Origin: Colwellia sp.
GTDB taxonomy: Bacteria > Pseudomonadota > Gammaproteobacteria > Enterobacterales > Alteromonadaceae
Direction: 5' to 3'
DNA: 64,000 nt
NCBI GenBank assembly: GCA_002733765.1
Contig: NVWU01000004.1
Span: forward strand, 305,078 to 369,077
Made by a program: the position numbers and the translations under genes. The notes under the pieces were generated by a model. The model saw only the letters and a program-made list of their open reading frames with translations. It had not been told where the DNA came from and ran no database searches. This document shows, piece after piece, positions 42,868 to 52,593 of this stretch. Position 1 is the first letter of the stretch. Every line of letters begins with the position of its first letter.

Positions 42868-44526
42868 ATGGCAGAGCAAAAAAAACATTCTGATCTAACC
42901 GTTACGCAGATCCCTTTCAAAGAATACAATACGCTTGATTTAGTAAAACCAGATTTAATAAAAGCAGAGCCAATAAACAAGGCTACACCGCCTAGTCACG
43001 AAATAGATAAAGTCTCGCCTAAAATTGTACTTGCTACGCTTAACGCCAGATTTTTTCACACCAGTTTTGGTTTACGCTATCTTTACGCTAATTTAAAAGA
43101 GTTACAGCAATATTGTGAAATAAAAGAGTTTATTATTCAAACCCGCGACATGGATATTGTTGAACAAATATTAGCATCAAAGCCCGACATTGTTGGTTTC
43201 GGTGTCTATATCTGGAACATTGTTGAAACAACGGCAGTTGTTAACTTATTGAAAGTGATAGCACCAGAAATTAAAGTTATTCTAGGCGGGCCAGAAGTCA
43301 GTTATGAAACTGAGCAGCAAGGAATAGTCGCTTGTGCTGATTATGTATTGACTGGCCCAGCAGAGGTAAGTTTTTATCAACTGTGTAAAGATCTTATCAA
43401 TAACACGCCACCGGATAAGAAAATTCTAAGTTCAAAACCAGTCGCGTTAGCAGACATTGCCTTGCCTTATCAGTATTATACCGACGAAGATTTAAAGCAC
43501 CGCTTACTTTATGTGGAAGCGTCGCGTGGCTGCCCCTTTAAATGTGAATTTTGTTTATCGTCTTTAGACAAAACATCCACGCCATTTGAGTTAACATTAT
43601 TTCTTGAACAAATGGAAATTCTCTATCAACGTGGTGCCAGAAACTTTAAGTTTATCGATAGAACTTTTAATTTAAACATTACAACCACCATGCAAATTAT
43701 GCAGTTTTTCTTAGACAGAATGACTGACGATCTCTATCTGCATTTTGAAGTGGTACCCGATCATCTACCGAGAAAATTAAAAGCGTTGTTGGCGCAGTTT
43801 CCTGAAGGCAGTTTACAGTTTGAAATAGGCATTCAAACCTTTAACGTGGAAGTACAAAAGAATATTAGCCGTAAGCAAAATAACGCCAAATCAAAAGAGA
43901 ATTTACTCTGGTTAAGAGATAACACTTCTGCTCATATTCATGCTGATCTCATTTTTGGTTTACCCGGTGAAACCTTCGACACTTTTAAAGACAGTTTCAA
44001 TCAACTTTATCATTGTCGCCCTCATGAAATTCAAATGGGTATTTTGAAACGCTTAAAAGGTAGTCCAATAATAAGGCATACAGAAGCATTCGATTTACGT
44101 TTTAATCCCTTGCCGCCATTTAATATATTAAGTACCGACAGGGTTAGTTTTACCACCATGCAACGTATTAACCGCTTTGCCCGCTATTGGGACATGATTG
44201 GTAATTCAGGGCGATTTAAATATTCATTACCCCATATTCTGTCTGATGAACCATTTGATGATTTTATGGCGATTACCGAGTGGATTTTTAATAAGACGGG
44301 CCAAATACATAAATTTAACCTGAAAAAATTATTTGAGTTAATTTCGCAAGCAGTAGAAGCGTTATTTCCTGAAAAACATCAACGTGTGATTGAAAAAATT
44401 GAAGTTGACTACAACGCAGCGAAATTGAAAAGTTTGTTTAGTGGGCTCAATCTTTATGCCGTTCCTCAGGTAGAAACGTTAAGTAAAAATAAAGCATTAA
44501 AGCGCCAACAACAACATATGAGCTAA
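42868..44526 (+). CDS. B12-binding-type radical SAM protein
   Basis: 552 residues. After a polar leader (about 1-48), residues 50-190 form a cobalamin-binding-like Rossmann domain ('KIVLATLNARFFHTSFGLRYL', 'DIVGFGVYIWN', 'VILGGPEVSYE'). Then comes the radical SAM core with the 4Fe-4S cysteines in 'ASRGCPFKCEFCLSS' and the downstream 'FEIGIQTFN' and 'DLIFGLPGETFDTF'. The B12 histidine loop DxHxxG is not seen, as in the DUF4080 group this resembles. The product and substrate are unknown. Confidence 0.87.
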   Translation: MAEQKKHSDLTVTQIPFKEYNTLDLVKPDLIKAEPINKATPPSHEIDKVSPKIVLATLNARFFHTSFGLRYLYANLKELQQYCEIKEFIIQTRDMDIVEQILASKPDIVGFGVYIWNIVETTAVVNLLKVIAPEIKVILGGPEVSYETEQQGIVACADYVLTGPAEVSFYQLCKDLINNTPPDKKILSSKPVALADIALPYQYYTDEDLKHRLLYVEASRGCPFKCEFCLSSLDKTSTPFELTLFLEQMEILYQRGARNFKFIDRTFNLNITTTMQIMQFFLDRMTDDLYLHFEVVPDHLPRKLKALLAQFPEGSLQFEIGIQTFNVEVQKNISRKQNNAKSKENLLWLRDNTSAHIHADLIFGLPGETFDTFKDSFNQLYHCRPHEIQMGILKRLKGSPIIRHTEAFDLRFNPLPPFNILSTDRVSFTTMQRINRFARYWDMIGNSGRFKYSLPHILSDEPFDDFMAITEWIFNKTGQIHKFNLKKLFELISQAVEALFPEKHQRVIEKIEVDYNAAKLKSLFSGLNLYAVPQVETLSKNKALKRQQQHMS

Positions 44527-44876
44527 TGGCTAGCTAGATTCATTATGTCGTTATATTGATAATGAGTTATTTAGTGTTAGCTCAAGCTAAAAATTTTATT
44601 TTTGGTTTTGCATGGTCGTGGTGCGCTCGCCCAATAATAGACTTAAAATACGCCACCTTTAACAACACTCACTTAAATAAAGTGGTAACCATATAAAAAA
44701 CAATAACTTTATTCATAGTTGAACAGGCTGTTTTGTGGTACGTATTATGCTAGGTTTAATTAATATATTGGCAGTATATGAAGTTAGTAATCTGTTTTAT
44801 GGCTATTTTCAATAACGCTATCAATTTTTATCCGCGTTTCTTTATGATGAACCAAACGCTACATTAAGGGCTACTA
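44527..44876. other. 350-bp intergenic region
   Basis: No gene seen. A weak hairpin TTAGC-TCAA-GCTAA followed by T-rich sequence (about 44577-44605) may end the radical SAM transcript. A candidate promoter for the antiporter gene is TTGAAC (44719-44724), 18 bp, TATTAT (44743-44748). Confidence 0.35.
44719..44748 (+). promoter_or_regulatory. Candidate sigma-70 promoter for the second Kef-type antiporter
   Basis: TTGAAC, 18-bp spacer, TATTAT; predicted start about 120 bases before the ATG at 44877. Judged on consensus match only. Confidence 0.35.
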
Positions 44877-46475
44877 ATGGACTCCATTCTCGTTATTCTT
44901 GTTATCTCATTGACACTCGCGAGTGTCTTAAATATTGTGCTAACAAAGTTTTCAATTTCACATATTATTGGTTACATCATTACCGGTACCATTATCAGTA
45001 ATATGTTTAATTTTAACGGTAATTCAAACTCAAACTCATTAGATCTTATTGGTGAATTTGGCATTGTATTTCTGATGTTTACTATTGGCTTAGAAATGTC
45101 CTTTTCTAAACTAAAGAGAATGAAAGAGTTAATATTCATTAATGGTTTTATGCAAGTAGGACTATGCTCACTTTGTATTTTTTTACTTTCATTTTATGCC
45201 TTTTCAATTGAGGCCACCTCATCGTTGATAATTGCTTTAGCATTTAGCCTCTCTTCAACCGCTATTGTATTACCTTATTTAAAAAGATCAAAAGACATTG
45301 TTACCCCTTATGGAGAAAAGTCAGTCGCTATTTTAGTTTTTCAAGACTTAGCGGTGATCCCTATTTTATTACTGATGAATTTCTTATCAGATAATGAGCT
45401 ACCTCTGAGTGAAATTTTATTTAAAACGGCGATGTACGGCGCACTTATCATTGTATTTATGTTTACTTTAGGCAAAAAAATAATTGGGTGGTTACTACAC
45501 TTTTCATCCGACGCTAAAATGGAAGAATTATTTTTAGGCTCTGTATTCACCATTGTTATTGGTGCCTCGTTGATCGCTCATGAACTGGGTTTTACCTATT
45601 CTTTAGGAGCCTTTATTGCAGGTATGATTATTGCTGAAACCAAGTTTCACATTAAAGTTGAGTCTGACATCTCGTCATATAAAGATTTGTTATTAGGCGC
45701 TTTTTTCTTTTCTATTGGTGCAAAAATTGATGTCGCGTATTTTATGAGTCACTTCTATATAGTGTTGCTAGTGTTAGTATTGCTGATGTCGATAAAAGCA
45801 CTGATGATCTACTTTGTGATAAAACGGCAATCAAATAGAAGTGATTCAATAAAATCAGCCATTGCCCTTTGTCAGATAGGTGAGTTTTCTTTTGTTATTT
45901 TTACGCTGGCAAGCAAGCAAAACCTGATCCCAGATGAACTAGGCAATACGCTCATTTTAATCACCGTGCTTTCGATGATAATAACGCCATTTATGATCAA
46001 CAATATCTATAAAATCGCCGCTTTATTTGTGGTTGAGTTTTTTGAATCAGATAAAATTACCCCGGTAAAATCAAAGGATCATACTATCGTTTGTGGCTAT
46101 GATATTTTAGGCCGAATTGTGGCAAAAGAATTAGAAAAAAAAGGCGTTAACTTCTTTATTATTTCTGATAATTTACAACACGTTTTATTGGCAAGGAAGC
46201 GTGGATTCAATGCTTATTTTGGACATTTAGATAGGCTTCCCGTATTAACTTCACTGAAGGTTGAGCAATCAAAATCCATTATAATTACAGTTAACACTTT
46301 AAAAAATAAACAAATAATTTGTGAAGCGGTATTAAATTATTCCCCAAATGCTAATTTGATTGTAAAAGTTAACACGTTTGAAGAAAAAAGAGCATTAGCA
46401 GGGCTTAATATTAAGTCATTTGTTCATGCGCGTCATGAAACCGCAATGCTACTTGTTAAACAGAGTATTAGCTAA
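44877..46475 (+). CDS. CPA2-family cation/proton antiporter with RCK (TrkA-N and TrkA-C-like) domain
   Basis: 532 residues. The Na+/H+-exchanger domain (about 1-385, twelve or so helices) shows 'GIVFLMFTIGLEMSFSKL', 'AFSLSSTAIVLPYLKRS' and 'YSLGAFIAGMIIAETKFH'. The C-terminal nucleotide-binding domain starts near 400 with 'HTIVCGYDILGRIVAKEL'. It is of the KefB/KefC type and distinct from the gene at 10304; here the Rossmann glycines read GYDILG instead of GxGxxG, so nucleotide binding may be changed. The role is K+ or Na+ efflux coupled to H+. It is convergent with tamB. Confidence 0.9.
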   Translation: MDSILVILVISLTLASVLNIVLTKFSISHIIGYIITGTIISNMFNFNGNSNSNSLDLIGEFGIVFLMFTIGLEMSFSKLKRMKELIFINGFMQVGLCSLCIFLLSFYAFSIEATSSLIIALAFSLSSTAIVLPYLKRSKDIVTPYGEKSVAILVFQDLAVIPILLLMNFLSDNELPLSEILFKTAMYGALIIVFMFTLGKKIIGWLLHFSSDAKMEELFLGSVFTIVIGASLIAHELGFTYSLGAFIAGMIIAETKFHIKVESDISSYKDLLLGAFFFSIGAKIDVAYFMSHFYIVLLVLVLLMSIKALMIYFVIKRQSNRSDSIKSAIALCQIGEFSFVIFTLASKQNLIPDELGNTLILITVLSMIITPFMINNIYKIAALFVVEFFESDKITPVKSKDHTIVCGYDILGRIVAKELEKKGVNFFIISDNLQHVLLARKRGFNAYFGHLDRLPVLTSLKVEQSKSIIITVNTLKNKQIICEAVLNYSPNANLIVKVNTFEEKRALAGLNIKSFVHARHETAMLLVKQSIS

Positions 46476-46502
46476 AAATTAGTGATTTTTATCAAGAAAA
46501 TA

Positions 46503-46552
46503 ATACCAATACTAGTAAGTTAGTGATCACATATTTATTCGTATTGGTATAA
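46503..46552. repeat. 'ATACCAAT'-ended palindromic repeat, short form
   Basis: Ends ATACCAATAC (about 46503-46512) and GTATTGGTAT (46541-46550). 46525-46552 is the exact reverse complement of 16008-16035 (28 bases). It lies between two convergent genes. Confidence 0.7.
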
Positions 46553-46565
46553 CTCAAGGTGAAGA

Positions 46566-49500
46566 CTAATCAATATCAAATGAGTAATACAGATCAGTAG
46601 ATTGTTCAATACCGCTGACAATTTCTAACCAAAACCGATTAAAGATAAACATTCTCACGGTGAGTTCATTAATCGGTTCATAAACGCCAATACCGTATTT
46701 TAAATAAATTCTGTTGCCAACATAACCGCTAACGGTTGCTTGGGTTTTATCACCAGCGCCTTCGGTATCAACAGCAATATTACTAATGAGCGGTATTTTT
46801 TCAATTTGATCAAATAAGCCAAAACTGTTGGTTACGCCAAAACCAACTAAAAGACTAGCCGCAGCAGAGCTATTTCCAGTGCCAGCATCCAAGCTTCGAC
46901 CTCTTACCAAGTAAGATAAAATTTCAGGTTTTTCCATCGTCGGTGATGAGAAAAGCTGCATATCTAATGTGTCGGCTAAACCAGTGATTTGAATACCCAC
47001 ATCAATGTCTTCAGCTTTAATTTTCCTGCTGGCACGTAAATTAAAGTATGGGTTATCAATAGGGCCATTGAAGGTAAATTCTCCTTTTTCTATTTTTAGT
47101 TTCTGTCCGTAAGCTTGAAAAATTCCTTTCGTTGATTGGATTTTGCCAAACAACTGAAAGGGGGTGTTTTCTTTTTGGCTGATGTGTAATTGCCCAAACA
47201 AGTGGCTTTGTAACCCTTGGCCTTCCACTTCAAATGCCTTGCCAATATTAACGTTAATGTTGGTTATGATGTCAAAACTGGATGATTTTTTAACGACGGC
47301 CTGACCATCTTGATCAACAATAATCACATCATCACTAAATGAAACACTGCTCTGGGAGAGTTTTTGAATATTATATTTTCCATCTAAAACCTCTATATCG
47401 CCACTAATCGTTAACGATTTTTCTATAAGGGAAAAATTCAAACGTGGGGAAATACTCATCACTAATTGCGGCGGAAAAATTAACGGCAGCGCATCCGCAG
47501 TTAAGTCTATATTGATGATTAAGTTATCTTGCCATGACATAACACCCTGTAAGTTGGCTGCTTTGTCTTCGATAAAAAATTTTCCATCCAGTGTTGCTTG
47601 ATTATTTTTAATGGTGATTATCGTCGAAATATTGTCAAAGGTATTGGCATTCTGCCGCAGTTTCAACTTACCATTATCTACCCTTATATCACCATTAATA
47701 GCGGGGTCGTTAAGTGTGCCATTGATTGATATATCGGTTGAGAGTTTACCTTGCAAACTCACAACGTCAGTTAAAATGGCTTGAAATGGTTGTAAGTTGA
47801 ATTGATTAAGCATAACTTGCCCATTAATAGGCGAGTCACCAGTAGGGGAGCCATCTAGTAAATCAACGGTTGAACTAATATTCAGTAAGGGGGTGTTGTT
47901 AGTGCCAGTTAACCATAATTTGTTTGTTAATTTTTGCTCATCAATAGTCAAAGCAAATTCGCCTTGTGACCATTGTGATAGTTGGTGCTCATTGAAATCA
48001 TCGCTGACTTTCAAATAGCCTGATGACAAGGCAAAATGTGCCTGTGCTTTGATGGGGTGTTGTGTTGACCATTTTACCTTGATATCACCATCAACTTGAC
48101 TGATTAATTCAATGTCTTTTGGTAAAAACAAGGCATCAATAACAGATAGATCAATGTTTAATTTAACCGCTACCTCACCAGAACCACCAATAATTGCTTG
48201 ATTAGGTAAGCAAATATTCAACCCTTTACCATGCCAACAATGACTATCAATCAAGCTTTCTTGTTTGGCTAAATCAAACTCAATACTAAAGGCGTTGTCA
48301 TTTTGTAGCGCAGCATTTAGGTAAGTAAAGGTACTTTGCTCTATTGAGCTTTTCCAATAGGTAAATGTGTCATTCCAATGACCTGTTAGGGCAAGTTGCC
48401 CGGTAGAATCGCCTAACCAGTTTACTTTTATTTGGTGCTGGTTTGCATTGCCTGTTACTCGTAAGCTTAAATCATCAACAGTAAAGTCTTTACTGTCTTT
48501 AATCCATTTTGATTGTTCATTATTGACGGTTAATTGAATTTTGTGATCATTGAATGGCTGATAGCTAGCCTCAACTTGTAATAAGCGACTAGATAAATGT
48601 TGCCAATTTAGCTCAGTTAATTGGCTATTTAGGTGAATAATAGGGTTACTTTTCTTTCCGGTAACTGAAAAATTACTGGTCAGGGCGCCATTTACACCAT
48701 GATGCCAATGATTAATATTGTTTACTGTTAATTGACCGTTAATATCCCAAAAAGCACTGGTGGCTGTTTGTAGAGTTAACTTACTATGATTGAAGTCGAC
48801 CAACAGATTACCTTGTTGTAGTTGGCCTGATTGATTTACGCCAATGTCAGCTTTAAGCGTTAAATCGATATTATTTAACTTACCTGAAATATGAGTATCA
48901 TTAAGCGTGACAGACCATTTTTTGTTTGACCCTTCTTTGTCTGACCATGAGCCTGTTGAGTCTATGTTGCCTTGTAATCTGCCGGTAATTGAATCAGGTA
49001 GGTTTGTTAGTAACCAATCACGTTGTGCTTTATTTTTTATTAACTCAGCCAAGTTATTCACGTTTATTTTAGGTAAAGAGAACCCAGTAGATTTAGCGGA
49101 TAACTGCCATGAAATATCGCGGGGTAATAGGGTTACATCACCTTGTATGTCTAATTGACTTAGCGAATCAGTATCACTCAATTGAAATTTATTAATACTG
49201 AAAGCATTTTGTTGATGTGTCGCCATTATTTTTACTTGTGCATTGTTATAGCCATAACCTTTGACCTGACTTGATAATTCAATGGTTTGTTTTTTTATAT
49301 CACCTGAAAGTTTTAAAACCAGTGAAGAATAAGCGCCATAAAGAGATAAAGACAAGGGCGTTGGAATTTTCTTAGCATTCACGGTGAAGTTAAATGGCAT
49401 GTCTTCATGCACTAAGTTGATTTTTCCTTGGCTAGTCAGTGCTAAATTTCCTTGGCTGATTAGCTCAAAGATTAAGGCCTCAAATGAACCTTGTAATGAT

Positions 49501-50480
49501 ATTTTCTGAGTAGTATTGGCGACTTCTGGCCACCACGGCACATCATTAAATTGGCTAACTAGCTGAGAATTTATCTGATAGGGCGGTGTTAACTTGGCTT
49601 CGGTAGTCAATTGGCTAATGGAGAAAAAGGGGGTTGCGGTTTGAAATTGACTAATAACAACATCAGTATTAGCCCAAGTTCCGCTTAATCTATTGTTTGA
49701 TGATTGCCATTGTTGACAGTTTTTTTGGCAGTTATCGTTAGGATCGCTTTTGGTCGCTATAACTATCTCATCAAGTTGAAGTTGCTTAATAATTAATGCG
49801 ATAGGTAAATTTATTTTAGGCAGTTGGACAATAATATTATTGGCTGAAGAGCTTGCTTGCTGATTTTTTGCTGACGCTTTGGTTTTGTCTTTTTCAAGTA
49901 TCAACGTTAATTGTTTTGCTGTCGGTTGAAAGAGGTTAAATTCACTTTTGTTAATTGATAACTGAGTGATAAATTGGTCGATTGATATTTCATTGTTATT
50001 AATAATAAGGTAACTTTTCTTTATCTCAATTAAATCGGCTTCAATTAAAAATGGCATAATAAAGAGTGGGTTATTTAATTTTTTTTGTAATAAATCGTCT
50101 TTTGTCGTATTTTCTTTTGTCGCGATTTTTTCTATTGAAACTTGAGGTTCGCCTTTGTTATCAGCCAAATAGCGTAAAGAAAAATAGTCAGCTTTTACTG
50201 ATTTGAGGCATAACTTTTTTTTCAATACACATGAAAAATCTAACGCTGTTGCTAACCCCTCTATGGTGATATCAAGCGTATCTAACTGCAAATGAAAAGA
50301 ATTTAACTTAACATCTCGAACCAATGAGCCGCTATGATAGTCAAAATCGACACCGTTAATATTATTCAATAATAATAATGTGACTTGTGAGCCCCAAGGC
50401 GTGGTGAGTAATAGGGTGATAAGGCAAAGTAAAATTGCCATGTACTTGGAAACAAGTAAGCTTATTTTACGTAACGTCAT
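46566..50480 (-). CDS. tamB: Translocation and assembly module inner-membrane protein TamB
   Basis: 1304 residues, anchored by one N-terminal helix ('YMAILLCLITLLLTTPWGS') and spanning the periplasm as a long beta-taco (AsmA-like bridge) that supports autotransporter insertion and phospholipid movement between membranes. The C-terminal DUF490 signature is present: 'KPEILSYLVRGRSLDAGTG', 'VDTEGAGDKTQATVSGYVG', 'NRIYLKYGIGVYEPINE', ending in 'DLYYSFDID'. Its length is typical. It overlaps the tamA stop by four bases, so the two proteins of the TAM complex are co-expressed. Confidence 0.95.
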   Translation of the reverse strand: MTLRKISLLVSKYMAILLCLITLLLTTPWGSQVTLLLLNNINGVDFDYHSGSLVRDVKLNSFHLQLDTLDITIEGLATALDFSCVLKKKLCLKSVKADYFSLRYLADNKGEPQVSIEKIATKENTTKDDLLQKKLNNPLFIMPFLIEADLIEIKKSYLIINNNEISIDQFITQLSINKSEFNLFQPTAKQLTLILEKDKTKASAKNQQASSSANNIIVQLPKINLPIALIIKQLQLDEIVIATKSDPNDNCQKNCQQWQSSNNRLSGTWANTDVVISQFQTATPFFSISQLTTEAKLTPPYQINSQLVSQFNDVPWWPEVANTTQKISLQGSFEALIFELISQGNLALTSQGKINLVHEDMPFNFTVNAKKIPTPLSLSLYGAYSSLVLKLSGDIKKQTIELSSQVKGYGYNNAQVKIMATHQQNAFSINKFQLSDTDSLSQLDIQGDVTLLPRDISWQLSAKSTGFSLPKINVNNLAELIKNKAQRDWLLTNLPDSITGRLQGNIDSTGSWSDKEGSNKKWSVTLNDTHISGKLNNIDLTLKADIGVNQSGQLQQGNLLVDFNHSKLTLQTATSAFWDINGQLTVNNINHWHHGVNGALTSNFSVTGKKSNPIIHLNSQLTELNWQHLSSRLLQVEASYQPFNDHKIQLTVNNEQSKWIKDSKDFTVDDLSLRVTGNANQHQIKVNWLGDSTGQLALTGHWNDTFTYWKSSIEQSTFTYLNAALQNDNAFSIEFDLAKQESLIDSHCWHGKGLNICLPNQAIIGGSGEVAVKLNIDLSVIDALFLPKDIELISQVDGDIKVKWSTQHPIKAQAHFALSSGYLKVSDDFNEHQLSQWSQGEFALTIDEQKLTNKLWLTGTNNTPLLNISSTVDLLDGSPTGDSPINGQVMLNQFNLQPFQAILTDVVSLQGKLSTDISINGTLNDPAINGDIRVDNGKLKLRQNANTFDNISTIITIKNNQATLDGKFFIEDKAANLQGVMSWQDNLIINIDLTADALPLIFPPQLVMSISPRLNFSLIEKSLTISGDIEVLDGKYNIQKLSQSSVSFSDDVIIVDQDGQAVVKKSSSFDIITNINVNIGKAFEVEGQGLQSHLFGQLHISQKENTPFQLFGKIQSTKGIFQAYGQKLKIEKGEFTFNGPIDNPYFNLRASRKIKAEDIDVGIQITGLADTLDMQLFSSPTMEKPEILSYLVRGRSLDAGTGNSSAAASLLVGFGVTNSFGLFDQIEKIPLISNIAVDTEGAGDKTQATVSGYVGNRIYLKYGIGVYEPINELTVRMFIFNRFWLEIVSGIEQSTDLYYSFDID

Positions 50481-52267
50481 AACTCAGCGCCTAAATTAAT
50501 ATGAATACGCCAACCTTTTTTGTCTCCATCAATTCCATACGCAAAATCAAATTTTACTGCGCCAACAGGTGATAGGTAATGTAAGCCAGAGCCAATCGAA
50601 TATACGGGTTCAAACTCGCCTTTATTCGCCACACTGCCGCCATCAGAAAATAATGCCAAGCGCCATTTATCATTTAGGTAATATTGATATTCAATACTTG
50701 CCACTATCAAACGAGTACCGCCAACGACAACCGGTACTGCTTTATTAGGATCTGATGAAGAAGGAATAGTAGAGCCAATAGATTGATAAGCAAACCCACG
50801 AATACTTTGGTCTCCCCCGGCATAAAAGCGTAAAGAGGGCGCTAACTCAGCATCTCTATCAATATATATAGCGCCTAATTCAGCGCGGGTTACTAAACGA
50901 TGGTTTGTTTTTAATGTAGTAATGTAATTCCACCGTCCATGTACTCTAAAAAAGCTATTGTCAGAACCCGCCTTTAAATGCGCCCCTTCTATATTATAGG
51001 TTTGTCGAAAACCAGCGCTTGGATCTAAAATAGAGCCTGAACGTATGGTTCTAGACCAGGTTACGCCAGGGATAAGGTACTGCACATTGTCTTTTTCAGA
51101 CCAAATAACATTAGGGTTGGCTTCATCTAGATCATATTCCCACGCTTCCTGATGGAGCCGAGCATAAATTTGTCTATTCCAATTATTGTTACTGACTACT
51201 CGACCCATTTGAACGGAATAAAACTTTGTTGTTAAATCGGCAAAATCATCATTTTCAACGGTTATTTTAAATTGCAAAATATCATTCGTTGGATGACTTA
51301 ACGGAATACTGTAAATAAATTTTCCTGTGGGATTTAACGCTGAGTATTCAATTTTAGTTTCTTGAAAATGCCCATATTTATTGATCAGGGGAGTGCGCCA
51401 ACCAGCTGAAAGACGAAACTGAGTATCAGTGGCGTAACCTATGCCTAAATCTAATTGATGACTTTTAGCGGCGGTTAATGAAACATCAATAGGAATTGAA
51501 TACTGATGATTTTTTTTATCTTGTATTTCTTGAGCATGGGCGACATGAACACTACTAAAATATTGTGTCGATTGCAGCTGATGCTGTAATTGATGAAAAT
51601 CATTAGCGTTATAAAATGCGCCTTGTTTGAAGGGCGTTAAGCTTGATAATAAGTCACTATCAAGATTAAAATTATTAAAACTAACCTCACCAAACTGATA
51701 TCTAGGGCCGCTTTCATAGCTTATTTTGATATCTGCATAATCATAACCTGCTTTAATGGTTATGCTACTGTCAATTAACGTACCGTTAAAATAACCTCGC
51801 TGCAGTGCCAATGAGAGTAAATTAGATTTAAGGGATTCATATTTACCATGGTGAAGTTTGTCGCCTTGTTGAATGTCTTTATTATTCATCAGGGCAATAA
51901 AAGCCGGATCATCTCTTGCTTCCCCTGTAATGCTAACATCGATATTACTTATCAAGGTTGGCTCATGTAATATGATGGTAATAATGAGTTGCCAAGGGGC
52001 TTTTTCAACAACAACCATAATGTTAGCTTTATAATAGCCTAATGATTGTAATGCTTTGTCAATATTGCCTTTGGCAGAATAGATAAATGCTGATCTTTCT
52101 AATTCAGATGTTGGCAGTTCACCTAAATAGGAGAGAATATTTCTGTGGACAGCTTTGGGTAATTTACCCTCTAATTTAACAGTTAAGTTATTTGCATTAG
52201 TGACATGACTGAATAAACAAATCAAAATAACCGCTAATACTTTGATTTGTTTATAAATAAATACCAT
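50477..52267 (-). CDS. tamA: Outer-membrane translocation and assembly module protein TamA
   Basis: Omp85-family outer-membrane protein and partner of TamB. A signal peptide ('VLAVILICLFSHVTNA') is followed by three POTRA domains (about 30-265) and a 16-strand barrel from about 275 ('HQLDLGIGYATDTQFRLSAG' onward). The conserved lid motif reads 'GGDQSIRGFAYQSIG', the (V/I)RGF signature of Omp85 proteins, and the chain ends 'WRIHINLGAEL'. The start is set at ATG 52267 (596 residues), which puts the hydrophobic core near the N terminus; ATG 52303 adds 12 residues and cannot be excluded, since neither has a good ribosome site. Confidence 0.93.
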   Translation of the reverse strand: MVFIYKQIKVLAVILICLFSHVTNANNLTVKLEGKLPKAVHRNILSYLGELPTSELERSAFIYSAKGNIDKALQSLGYYKANIMVVVEKAPWQLIITIILHEPTLISNIDVSITGEARDDPAFIALMNNKDIQQGDKLHHGKYESLKSNLLSLALQRGYFNGTLIDSSITIKAGYDYADIKISYESGPRYQFGEVSFNNFNLDSDLLSSLTPFKQGAFYNANDFHQLQHQLQSTQYFSSVHVAHAQEIQDKKNHQYSIPIDVSLTAAKSHQLDLGIGYATDTQFRLSAGWRTPLINKYGHFQETKIEYSALNPTGKFIYSIPLSHPTNDILQFKITVENDDFADLTTKFYSVQMGRVVSNNNWNRQIYARLHQEAWEYDLDEANPNVIWSEKDNVQYLIPGVTWSRTIRSGSILDPSAGFRQTYNIEGAHLKAGSDNSFFRVHGRWNYITTLKTNHRLVTRAELGAIYIDRDAELAPSLRFYAGGDQSIRGFAYQSIGSTIPSSSDPNKAVPVVVGGTRLIVASIEYQYYLNDKWRLALFSDGGSVANKGEFEPVYSIGSGLHYLSPVGAVKFDFAYGIDGDKKGWRIHINLGAEL

Positions 52268-52593
52268 AGAAATATTAAAGTAGCCTGACGTTATCAAAAC
52301 CATTAATGAGACAACACACCTGAAAATTTTATCATTTATGTAATTGTAAATATTACGCTATAAATCCCACTCTGACTATGAAAATGGGATTATCAAGAAT
52401 AGACCGCAGTGTAAACTATAAGATTTTATAGCCAAAATGGTAAATAATTCCAATCGACAGGGCAGAAGGGACATCACCTAATAAAGGGATAACTTTATCT
52501 CCATACCCTTTATTGTTGATACTTAAATTGGCGTTAATTTTATTTTAGTGTTGAAAATAAACGTCAATGCTGAAAGTATTTTATGAAAAGTAA

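Noticed and set aside
52480..52514. AATAAAGGG / CCCTTTATT hairpin between the chemotaxis pseudogene and tamA
   Set aside because: 9-bp stem with a 17-base loop and no T run; too weak to call a terminator or regulatory element.
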